From the NCBI GenBank assembly GCA_011322005.1, contig DROE01000061.1, forward strand, positions 1 to 10,079: a stretch of DNA of 10,079 bases, in the 5' to 3' direction. Within the stretch, counting starts at the first letter, position 1; every line of letters starts with the position of its first letter. Of the stretch, positions 1 to 6,710 are shown in pieces. This stretch comes from Devosia sp. (GTDB lineage Bacteria > Pseudomonadota > Alphaproteobacteria > Rhizobiales > Devosiaceae). The notes beneath the pieces are model-generated. The model worked only from the letters and a program-made list of their open reading frames with translations. It made no database searches and had not been told where the DNA came from. The position numbers and the translations under genes were made by a program.

Positions 1-818
1 AGAACATGGAGGGTATAGCCCGGGCGAAGGGAGAGATTTTTTCAGGTATGGTGCCGGGGGGGGCTGCAATCGTAAATGGAGATCATGCCTATGTGGAGAT
101 ACTTAGGGAATTGGCTGAGAAAGCCGGCGTAAGACGTTTTGTTACCTATGGTTTTGACAGCAACGCAGATATTGTCCTGAGCGGCGTGCAAGCCGGGGCG
201 GCGGGGTCAACCGCCCGGGTTGGCCTTGCGGGTGGGAACATTTCCCTGGATGTCAGCATGCCGGGCAGGCACATGCTGGCCAATGCTCTGGGTGCCCTGT
301 GTGTCGGGGAGGAGTTGGGGGTTGATACGGAAGTTTCACTTGCTGCGATCGCCGAATTTTCCGCCCCAGCCGGACGGGGCGCGGTCTACAGGCTGGGGCC
401 AAGAGACAATCCGCTGGTGCTCATTGACGAAAGCTACAACGCCAACCCGGCGTCGATGACCGCGGCGCTGAGAGTTTTTGCCAGCCAGAAGCCCGTTTCA
501 GGGCGAAAAGTTCTCGTACTTGCCGACATGCTTGAACTGGGTGACAAGGCAAAAGCCCTTCATGCTGAAATCGGGGTGGAAATAGAGAAGGCGGCGCCGG
601 ACATTTTATTTGCCATCGGAGAGTATCTGCCAGAGGTTGCTGATGATGTTACGCCGCAAACAGAAGTTGGTGGCATTGCCGAAAAGCTCGATGAAATATC
701 TGACCGGATCGTGAACAGCCTTGATTATGGAGACCTAGTTATGGTCAAAGGGTCGAACGGTGTCGGGCTTGGTCTTTTGGTTGCGGCCATTCGGAACCGG
801 TTCGCCGGGGGCGGGTAG
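1..818 (+). CDS. murF: MurF, UDP-MurNAc-tripeptide--D-alanyl-D-alanine ligase (3' part)
   Basis: Cytoplasmic ATP-dependent ligase that adds D-Ala-D-Ala to UDP-MurNAc-tripeptide, the last soluble step of the peptidoglycan precursor pathway. The gene runs in from upstream: the frame is open to the window edge, and the first visible residues (NMEGIARAKGEIFSG) match the interior of Mur ligases, just after the ATP-binding region, so the ATG at position 6 is not the start. About 271 residues are visible of a family length near 460-480. Visible marks are the stretch PGRHMLANALGAL in the central domain, the MurF-typical DESYNANP motif (residues 141-148 counted from the ATG at 6), and the C-terminal VMVKGSNGVGLG segment close to the end. 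The ligand-binding N-terminal domain and the P-loop lie outside the window. mraY follows after 28 bp. Family assignment is firm; the missing 5' end cannot be judged. Confidence 0.95.
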   Translation, partial: NMEGIARAKGEIFSGMVPGGAAIVNGDHAYVEILRELAEKAGVRRFVTYGFDSNADIVLSGVQAGAAGSTARVGLAGGNISLDVSMPGRHMLANALGALCVGEELGVDTEVSLAAIAEFSAPAGRGAVYRLGPRDNPLVLIDESYNANPASMTAALRVFASQKPVSGRKVLVLADMLELGDKAKALHAEIGVEIEKAAPDILFAIGEYLPEVADDVTPQTEVGGIAEKLDEISDRIVNSLDYGDLVMVKGSNGVGLGLLVAAIRNRFAGGG

Positions 819-846
819 GTTCAATCGACGAGAATGAAAAAAGTGC

Positions 847-1935
847 ATGTTACATTTTCTTGAGCAACTCGGAGACGCCTTCGGCTTCTTCAATGTCTTT
901 CGTTACATAACATTCAGAACAGCGGGAGCGGTCGTTACCTCCCTGTTTCTTGTCTTTATGTTCGGCCCATCCATGATCAAACGTCTTGCGGCCATCCAGG
1001 GAAACGGCCAGCCAATCCGCGAAGACGGTCCGCAAAGCCACATCATAAAGAAGGCCGGCACGCCAACAATGGGGGGGCTGATGATTCTCTCATCGATGGT
1101 GTTTTCGGCGCTGTTATGGGCAGATTTGGCCAATGTTTACGTCTGGGTCGTTCTGTTTGTGACGGTATGTTTCGGGGCCATCGGATTCTATGATGACTAT
1201 CTCAAGGTGAAGCGGGCCTCCAACAGGAACGGGTTCAGCGGCAGGGTGAGGCTGCTGCTCGAGGCTGTGGTGGCGCTGATTGCGGTTGTGGTGATTTCGA
1301 GCGTCAGTGAAGCGCCGTTTGCGACTTCGCTGCTGTTTCCTTTCGTCAAGGACCTTTCGCTGAACCTGGGGCTTTTCTTCTTCGTATTTGGTGCTTTTGT
1401 CATTGTTTCAGCGGGAAACTCTGTGAACCTGACCGATGGTCTGGACGGACTGGCGATCGTGCCGGTGATGATTGCAGCGGCCTGTTTCGGGCTTATCGCC
1501 TATCTGGTGGGTAATATCACGTTCTCCGACTATCTGCTGGTGACCTTCGTGCCGGGCACGGGGGAACTGGCGGTGGTCAGCGGTGCGCTCATCGGAGCGG
1601 GGCTCGGATTTTTGTGGTTCAACGCTCCACCGGCTCAGATATTCATGGGCGATACCGGCTCGCTGGCTCTCGGGGGCGCGCTGGGCTCGATGGCGGTGGC
1701 GACAAAGCACGAAATCGTGCTGGCGATAATCGGGGGGCTGTTTGTGCTTGAGACCGTTTCGGTCATCGTGCAGGTGGCCAGCTACAAGCTCACGGGCAAG
1801 CGTGTGTTCAAAATGGCCCCCATCCACCATCATTTTGAGCATCTGGGATGGACGGAAAGCCAGATTGTCATCCGCTTCTGGATTATTTCCATCGTGCTGG
1901 CGCTGGTCGGATTGTCCTCGCTCAAGCTGCGCTAG
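847..1935 (+). CDS. mraY: MraY, phospho-MurNAc-pentapeptide transferase
   Basis: Integral inner-membrane enzyme that transfers phospho-MurNAc-pentapeptide from UDP to undecaprenyl phosphate, giving lipid I. The 362-residue product has the usual family length and about ten hydrophobic segments. Diagnostic motifs are present: the aspartate pair in FYDDYLK (D116, D117), NLTDGLDGLA (N194, D197, D200), FMGDTGS (F266-S272, with D269) and the histidine-rich loop APIHHHFE (H327-H329), all part of the Mg2+/nucleotide site in this family. The ATG at 847 is chosen because the following sequence (FNVFRYITFRT) matches the normal N-terminus of alphaproteobacterial MraY. Its ribosome binding site is weak (ACGAG, about 827-832). 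The C-terminus SSLKLR is also the usual ending, so the gene is intact. It is unusual in being followed by ftsW and not by murD. Confidence 0.97.
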   Translation: MLHFLEQLGDAFGFFNVFRYITFRTAGAVVTSLFLVFMFGPSMIKRLAAIQGNGQPIREDGPQSHIIKKAGTPTMGGLMILSSMVFSALLWADLANVYVWVVLFVTVCFGAIGFYDDYLKVKRASNRNGFSGRVRLLLEAVVALIAVVVISSVSEAPFATSLLFPFVKDLSLNLGLFFFVFGAFVIVSAGNSVNLTDGLDGLAIVPVMIAAACFGLIAYLVGNITFSDYLLVTFVPGTGELAVVSGALIGAGLGFLWFNAPPAQIFMGDTGSLALGGALGSMAVATKHEIVLAIIGGLFVLETVSVIVQVASYKLTGKRVFKMAPIHHHFEHLGWTESQIVIRFWIISIVLALVGLSSLKLR

Positions 1936-2041
1936 TTCATTGAAGCATCACGCTTCCGTGAGATAATGGTTTCCTAAACGGTAACGCTTTGAATGGTACA
2001 CTGGCACCCGTTTGTCTGTACGACCCCGGGATTGTGTCCTC
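1936..2041 (+). other. mraY-ftsW intergenic gap where murD would be expected
   Basis: This 106 bp stretch is the longest noncoding piece in the window. It contains no ORF of useful size. In the mraY frame, directly after the stop codon, it reads FIEASRFREIMVS and then TAA (1975-1977). That loosely resembles a MurD C-terminal tail, but the match is short and may be chance. It also holds two mutually exclusive small inverted repeats: GAAGC (1942-1946) with GCTTC (1952-1956), and TCACG (1948-1952) with CGTGA (1957-1961) around a CTTC loop. Neither is followed by a T-run, so an intrinsic terminator is not supported. I could not find a convincing -35/-10 pair. It may simply be a deletion scar left by loss or relocation of murD. 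Confidence 0.55.
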
Positions 2042-3202
2042 ATGTTTTCACGCGCGCGAAAAACACCTGTTGCCGAATGGTGGTGGACGGTTGATCGTGA
2101 ACTGCTCACGGCGCTGATTTCGCTGCTCTTGCTTGGCATGGTCCTGTCGTTCGCAGCCAGCCCGCCGGTGGCGGAGCGGTTGGGCTATTCGAGCTGGCAC
2201 TTTGTCATCCGCCATGCGTTTTTTCTGGTGCCTTCCATCATGGTTCTGGCAGGTGCATCGTTTCTGAGCGCTCGCCAGGCGCGCGTGTCAGCGCTTGTTG
2301 TTCTTGTCGGTGCTCTTGTACTTCTGGTGGGGACACTGGTAATTGGCACTGAAGTCAAGGGCGCGAAGCGCTGGATATCTTTTCTTGGTCAGACGGTGCA
2401 ACCTTCCGAATTTGTCAAACCCGCCTTTGGTGTGATCGCGGCGTGGTTGTTTGCCGAAAAAATGAAGCATCCCGACGTTCCGGCCGGATTGATAGCTTTT
2501 GGGCTGGTGGTGATCATCTCGACGCTGTTGTTGTTGCAGCCGGACTTCGGACAGACGGTGCTGGTAGTTGCGTCCTGGGTGGCTCTTTTGTTTCTGGCCG
2601 GCGTTTCCTGGTGGGTCATCGGGGTGCTCGCAGGCGCGGCGGGCGGCGGCGCGGTGTTGGCCTATTTTATGTTTCCCCATGTGGCGCGGCGCATTGACAA
2701 TTTTTTCAACCCGGGGACGGGCAACAATTATCAGGTGGAAAAAGCGTTGCAATCCCTGCTTGAGGGGGGCTGGTTCGGGCGCGGTCCGGGCGAGGCACTG
2801 GCGCGCCGCTACGTGCCTGACGCCCATGCGGATTTTGTGTTTTCGGCGGCGGCGGGGGAGTTCGGTATTCTGTTCGGCCTTGTTCTGGTCGGGTTGATTG
2901 CCTTTATTACCATCAGGGCGCTGTTGATTGCGCAAAGACAAAACAACCTGTTCGCCCGTCTGGGCGCCAGTGCTTTGACCATTCAGTTTGGCCTGCAGTC
3001 GAGCATCAATCTGGCGGTCAACCTCAATCTGGCGCCGCCGAAGGGCATGACCCTGCCCTTTGTCTCCTATGGAGGGACATCCATGCTGGCGACCGCATTT
3101 GCCATGGGGCTGATACTGGCGCTGACGCGGCGCAAGCCCGAGGAAAGGATAGCCACCGGCGTGCCGCTGCGGCGCGGCGGGGTGGCGCAAAACGCCATAT
3201 GA
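2042..3202 (+). CDS. ftsW: FtsW, septal peptidoglycan glycosyltransferase (SEDS family)
   Basis: SEDS-family membrane enzyme that polymerises lipid II at the division septum together with the transpeptidase FtsI. The product has 386 residues from the ATG at 2042 and about ten hydrophobic segments. Family marks include QPSEFVKP (residues 120-127), LQPDFGQT, the long extracytoplasmic loop with GNNYQVEKALQSLLEGGWFGRGPGE, and PDAHADFVF holding the aspartate (D264) that corresponds to the essential residue of SEDS enzymes. The C-terminal VSYGGTSMLA is also typical. An upstream in-frame TTG at 2012 would add ten residues, but MFSRARKTPVAEWWWTVDR is the normal alphaproteobacterial N-terminus, so the ATG is preferred despite a poor Shine-Dalgarno. 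Two normally conserved positions look changed: HADF where HTDF is usual, and AAGEFG where AEEFG is usual. The stop overlaps the murG start (ATGA, 3199-3202), implying translational coupling. Confidence 0.95.
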   Translation: MFSRARKTPVAEWWWTVDRELLTALISLLLLGMVLSFAASPPVAERLGYSSWHFVIRHAFFLVPSIMVLAGASFLSARQARVSALVVLVGALVLLVGTLVIGTEVKGAKRWISFLGQTVQPSEFVKPAFGVIAAWLFAEKMKHPDVPAGLIAFGLVVIISTLLLLQPDFGQTVLVVASWVALLFLAGVSWWVIGVLAGAAGGGAVLAYFMFPHVARRIDNFFNPGTGNNYQVEKALQSLLEGGWFGRGPGEALARRYVPDAHADFVFSAAAGEFGILFGLVLVGLIAFITIRALLIAQRQNNLFARLGASALTIQFGLQSSINLAVNLNLAPPKGMTLPFVSYGGTSMLATAFAMGLILALTRRKPEERIATGVPLRRGGVAQNAI

Positions 3203-4293
3203 GCAAATTTGTTCTGATGGCGGGGGGCACCGGGGGGCATCTGTTCCCGGCCATGGCGCTGGCCCAGGAACTGGAGAGGCGCGGGCATGAGGTGCATCTG
3301 GCCACCGACGGGCGGGTTGAAAGTTATGGCGGGGATTTTCCGGCGAAAGAAGTGCACATAATTCCGGCGGCCACCCCATCCATTCGCAATCCGGTTAAGT
3401 TTCTTCTGGCGGGGTTCACCATCACTGGCGGTATCGCCAAGGCGCTTGGGATCATGGTCCGGGTCAGGCCTGATGCTGTTGTAGCCTTTGGTGGCTACCC
3501 CAGCTTTCCCCCGTTCATGGCGGCGAGCCTGATGCGGATTCCGGGGCTTCTGCACGAGCAGAATGCGGTTCTGGGGCGGGCCAACCGGGCGCTTTTACGC
3601 TTTGCCAGGGCCCTGGCGGTGCAGTTTGAACAGACAAGGGGCGCGGAAAATTTCAAACCGGAAATGATTGTCACCGGAAATCCGGTGCGCGACCAGGTGC
3701 GCGGGCTGGCACATATTGATTATCCCGACTCGGCTGGAGAGGGGCCGTTGAAACTGCTGGTTTTTGGCGGCAGTCAGGGCGCGCGCGCATTTTCGGACCT
3801 TGTGCCCCCGGCGATTGCTGCTCTTTCCGATGAACTCAAGGGGCGCCTGATTGTCACCCAGCAGTGCCGGGCCGAGGATATGGAGCGGGTAACTTCTGCC
3901 TATGCTGAAGCGCGGGTGAATGTGGAACTAGCAAGTTTTTTTGCCGATCTGCCCGAGCGCATGGCAGCTTCACATCTGGTGATAGCGCGCGCCGGGGCTT
4001 CGACCATCTCGGAGTTGGGGGTGCTGGGGCGACCGGCAATACTCATTCCGCTGCCCGGTTCGCTGGACCAGGACCAGCGGGCCAATGCTTCGCTTATGGA
4101 GGCGGCGGGCGGGGGCTGGCTGGTGGAGCAGGACACGCTTTCACCGCAATCTCTTGGCAAGCGGCTGGCTGATTTGCTAGGGGATGCGGACGCGCTCAAA
4201 ACTGCCGCCGCTTCCGCCAAAACCATCGGAAAACCCGATGCGGTTGAACGGCTGGCCGACATCGCAGAGTGGCTGGCCGACAACAAAGCCTGA
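3199..4293 (+). CDS. murG: MurG, lipid I N-acetylglucosaminyltransferase
   Basis: Peripheral inner-membrane glycosyltransferase (GT28, GT-B fold) that transfers GlcNAc from UDP-GlcNAc to lipid I, producing lipid II. The 364-residue length is normal. The N-terminal glycine-rich loop AGGTGGH (residues 8-14) and GGYPSFP (from residue 98) belong to the acceptor domain, followed by LHEQNAVLGRANR with H119, E120 and N122. The C-terminal donor domain has FGGSQGAR (G190-G194), ARAGASTISELG (R264, E272) and LPGSLDQDQRANA, which form the UDP-GlcNAc site in this family. Translation begins at the ATG embedded in the ftsW stop (ATGA). murC begins 15 bp downstream. MurG follows MraY in the pathway and supplies the substrate of FtsW encoded just upstream. 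I see no anomaly. Confidence 0.97.
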   Translation: MSKFVLMAGGTGGHLFPAMALAQELERRGHEVHLATDGRVESYGGDFPAKEVHIIPAATPSIRNPVKFLLAGFTITGGIAKALGIMVRVRPDAVVAFGGYPSFPPFMAASLMRIPGLLHEQNAVLGRANRALLRFARALAVQFEQTRGAENFKPEMIVTGNPVRDQVRGLAHIDYPDSAGEGPLKLLVFGGSQGARAFSDLVPPAIAALSDELKGRLIVTQQCRAEDMERVTSAYAEARVNVELASFFADLPERMAASHLVIARAGASTISELGVLGRPAILIPLPGSLDQDQRANASLMEAAGGGWLVEQDTLSPQSLGKRLADLLGDADALKTAAASAKTIGKPDAVERLADIAEWLADNKA

Positions 4294-4308
4294 ATGGGAA
4301 CCTTATAG

Positions 4309-5733
4309 ATGAAAATGCCCCGCGAAATCGGCCCCGTCCACTTTGTCGGAATCGGGGGCATCGGGATGAGCGGCATTGCCGAAATCCTTCATACCCAAGG
4401 CTACAAGGTGCGCGGCTCGGACATGGCGGGAAATCCCAATGTGCTGCGCCTGCGTGAAATGGGTATTGAGGTTGCAATCGGCCAGCGTGCCGAAAATCTG
4501 GGTGACGCCGCTGTCGTTGTCATTTCCTCGGCCATCCGTTTTGACAATCCCGAATTGCGTGAGGCGCGCCACCGGGCCCTGCCCATTGTGCGCCGGGCTG
4601 AAATGCTGGCAGAAATCATGCGTTTCAAGAATGCCATTGCCATCGGGGGCACTCACGGCAAGACTACAACCACTTCACTGGTTTCGGCGATTCTGGACGC
4701 AGGGGAAATGGACCCCACGGTCATCAATGGCGGTATCATCAACGCCTACGGCACCAATGCCAGGCTGGGGAACGGGGACTGGATGGTGGTCGAAGCCGAC
4801 GAGAGCGACGGCACCTTCGTCAAGCTGCCTGCCGATGTGGCGGTGGTCACCAATATCGACCCCGAGCATCTGGACCATTACGGGGACTTTGAAAAAGCCA
4901 AGAACGCCTATTACCAGTTCGTTGAGAACGTGCCGTTTTACGGATTTGCCGTGATGTGTGTTGACCACCCCGAAGTTCAGGCGCTGGTGGGGGAGATTAT
5001 CGACCGGCGGGTGGTGACCTATGGACAGAATCCCCAGGCCGATGTGCGTCTGGTCAATCTTTGTTATGACGGCGGTGTCTCGAAATTTGACGTGGAGATA
5101 CGCGACCGCATCACCGGAGATGAAAAACGTATCGAAAATATCGCTCTGCCCATGCCCGGCCTGCACAATGCCCTCAACGCCACGGCAGCGATTGCGGTGG
5201 CGGATGAGCTGGATGTGTCGGCAAAGGCAATCCGGGAGGGGCTGGCCGCGTTCGGGGGGGTCAAGCGCCGCTTTACCCAGACCGGGGAAGTCAACGGCAT
5301 CGTGGTGATTGACGACTACGGGCACCATCCGGTGGAAATCGCCTTTGTTCTGGATGCGGCACGCCAATCGGCAAAGAATGACGTTATTGCGGTGATGCAG
5401 CCGCACCGCTATTCCCGGCTCAGCGAGTTGATGGACGAATTCTCGGCCTGCTTCAATGATGCGGACACGGTGATTGTCGCGCCGGTGTTCACCGCCGGGG
5501 AGGAGGCTATAGAGGGAGTTGACCACCGCGAACTGGTCAGGCGCATTCGGGCGCTGGGGCACCGGGACGTGCGCGCCATCGGGGGGTCTGAAGAACTGGC
5601 ACCGCTGATTGCTGAGAGGGCGGGGCATGGGGACTATGTTGTGTGCCTGGGTGCGGGGACCATCACCCAGTGGGCGGCGAGGCTGCCCGGGGAGCTTGAG
5701 GAAATCCTGAGCAGTCAGAGCGCCAAAACATGA
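4309..5733 (+). CDS. murC: MurC, UDP-N-acetylmuramate--L-alanine ligase
   Basis: Cytoplasmic ATP-dependent ligase attaching L-alanine to UDP-MurNAc, the first amino acid of the stem peptide. The product has 474 residues, the usual length. Domain 1 opens with the Rossmann loop VGIGGIGMSG (residues 13-22). The ATP-binding P-loop GGTHGKTTTTS includes K118. VEADESDGTF (D164-D167) and NIDPEHLDHYG lie in the central domain, and GLHNALNATAA (from residue 284) comes before the C-terminal domain, which carries DDYGHHP (residues 335-341) and MQPHRYSR (from residue 363). The ATG at 4309 fits the family N-terminus (MKMPREIGPVHFVG); a second in-frame ATG at 4315 is possible but less likely. GGGAA at 4297-4301 is a modest ribosome binding site. 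The stop overlaps the murB start (ATGA, 5730-5733). Confidence 0.97.
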   Translation: MKMPREIGPVHFVGIGGIGMSGIAEILHTQGYKVRGSDMAGNPNVLRLREMGIEVAIGQRAENLGDAAVVVISSAIRFDNPELREARHRALPIVRRAEMLAEIMRFKNAIAIGGTHGKTTTTSLVSAILDAGEMDPTVINGGIINAYGTNARLGNGDWMVVEADESDGTFVKLPADVAVVTNIDPEHLDHYGDFEKAKNAYYQFVENVPFYGFAVMCVDHPEVQALVGEIIDRRVVTYGQNPQADVRLVNLCYDGGVSKFDVEIRDRITGDEKRIENIALPMPGLHNALNATAAIAVADELDVSAKAIREGLAAFGGVKRRFTQTGEVNGIVVIDDYGHHPVEIAFVLDAARQSAKNDVIAVMQPHRYSRLSELMDEFSACFNDADTVIVAPVFTAGEEAIEGVDHRELVRRIRALGHRDVRAIGGSEELAPLIAERAGHGDYVVCLGAGTITQWAARLPGELEEILSSQSAKT

Positions 5734-6707
5734 GTTTTAGCGATCTGCGCCCGCTTTTTTCCGGCTGGATTGAAGGTGTGCGGGGGCGCCTTGCCCCTAA
5801 CCAGAACCTTTCCGAGGTGACGTGGTTTCGGGTCGGCGGCCCGGCGCAACTGTTGTTCATGCCCGAGGATGAGGCGGATTTGTCATTTTTTCTGAGTCAT
5901 TTGCCGCCTGAAGTTAAAGTCACGATTGTCGGGCTTGGATCCAATCTTCTTGTCCGCGATGGCGGGCTTGAGGGCGTGGTAATCCGTCTGCCGGTCAAGG
6001 GCTTTGCTGATATCGAGCTGCTCGATGAGCATCGGGTGCGGGTGGGCGCGGCCATGCCCGATATCCGCTTTGCTCAGGCTATGGCCAAAGCCGGGATTGA
6101 CGGATTTACCTTCTACCGGGGTATCCCGGGGGGCATTGGCGGCGCGCTTTATATGAATGCGGGCTGTTATGGCACCGAGACCGCCGACCGGCTGGTGGAA
6201 TTGCGCGGGGTGACCCGTGAGGGAAAAATCATCACGCTGAGCAGGGCCGAGATGGCCTATGAGTATCGCAAATCGCACGGCCCGGAAGGGGTGATATTCA
6301 CCTCGGCACTTTATCAGGGTTTTGCGGGCGACCCGGATGAACTCAATGCCCGGATGGAGGAAATTACAAAAACCCGGGAGAGCTCACAGCCGACAAAATC
6401 GCGCACCGGCGGTTCGACCTTCAAGAACCCCGAAGGGACTTCAAGCTGGGAACTGATTGACAGGGCCGGGTGCCGGGGCCTGACCATAGGCAAGGCGCAG
6501 GTTTCTCAGAAGCACTGCAACTTCCTGCTCAATCTGGGGGATGCGAGCGCCCTTGAAATCGAAACGCTGGGGGAGACGGTGCGTCAGCGGGTGCGCGATA
6601 ACAGCGGCGTTGAACTGCAATGGGAAATCCGGCGCATGGGGCGGTTTATCCCCGGTGAGGAAATTGGCGAGTTTCTCGGCGACAAGGTTTTTGCCGGGGA
6701 GGATTGA
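5730..6707 (+). CDS. murB: MurB, UDP-N-acetylenolpyruvoylglucosamine reductase
   Basis: FAD- and NADPH-dependent cytoplasmic reductase that turns UDP-GlcNAc-enolpyruvate into UDP-MurNAc, the substrate of MurC encoded immediately upstream. The product has 325 residues. FAD-binding marks are WFRVGGPAQLL, VGLGSNLLVRDGG (G68-S71-N72) and GIPGGIGGALYMNAGCYG (from residue 131). The YEYRKSH segment and RTGGSTFKNPEG follow; S229 in GGSTF is the expected proton donor, and E299 in QWEIRRMG is the probable catalytic glutamate. AGCRGLTIGKAQVSQKHCNF is the standard C-terminal signature. The start overlaps the murC stop by four bases (ATGA), which suggests coupled translation. The next gene starts only 3 bp after the stop, and its ribosome binding site lies inside the last murB codons. 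Confidence 0.97.
   Translation: MSFSDLRPLFSGWIEGVRGRLAPNQNLSEVTWFRVGGPAQLLFMPEDEADLSFFLSHLPPEVKVTIVGLGSNLLVRDGGLEGVVIRLPVKGFADIELLDEHRVRVGAAMPDIRFAQAMAKAGIDGFTFYRGIPGGIGGALYMNAGCYGTETADRLVELRGVTREGKIITLSRAEMAYEYRKSHGPEGVIFTSALYQGFAGDPDELNARMEEITKTRESSQPTKSRTGGSTFKNPEGTSSWELIDRAGCRGLTIGKAQVSQKHCNFLLNLGDASALEIETLGETVRQRVRDNSGVELQWEIRRMGRFIPGEEIGEFLGDKVFAGED
6696..6702 (+). promoter_or_regulatory. Strong Shine-Dalgarno for the TTG-initiated membrane protein gene
   Basis: GGGGAGG lies inside the last codons of murB, eight bases before the TTG at 6711. Together with the lack of any earlier ATG or GTG compatible with a complete first transmembrane segment, it decides the start of the downstream gene. 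The spacing is close to optimal for the core GGAGG. Confidence 0.7.
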
Positions 6708-6710
6708 GCG

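Noticed and set aside
56..63. Runs of seven to eight G (56-63, 1071-1077, 5254-5260) as phase-variable tracts
   Set aside because: All three lie within conserved housekeeping genes in the correct frame and encode expected glycine-containing motifs. Phase variation of essential genes is implausible.
834..863. Mini-ORF ATG AAA AAA GTG ... TGA (MKKVHVTFS) overlapping the mraY start
   Set aside because: Only nine codons, out of frame with mraY and without a ribosome binding site. The composition looks like ordinary spacer, so it is not supported as a leader peptide.
1974..2017. Possible promoter for ftsW (TACACT at 1997-2002 or TTGAAT at 1989-1994)
   Set aside because: No matching -35 or -10 partner at 16-18 bp spacing. 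Short matches of this kind are expected by chance.
3222..3237. G-quadruplex candidate at the start of murG
   Set aside because: Only two G6 runs are close together, and they are explained by codons for the conserved GGTGGH motif.
2288..3379. Long antisense reading frame (363 codons) opposite ftsW and murG
   Set aside because: The predicted protein is low-complexity, rich in Arg, Gln, His and Pro, with no recognisable motif. It is the shadow of two well-supported genes in high-GC DNA. The same applies to the long antisense frames opposite mraY, murC and ddl.
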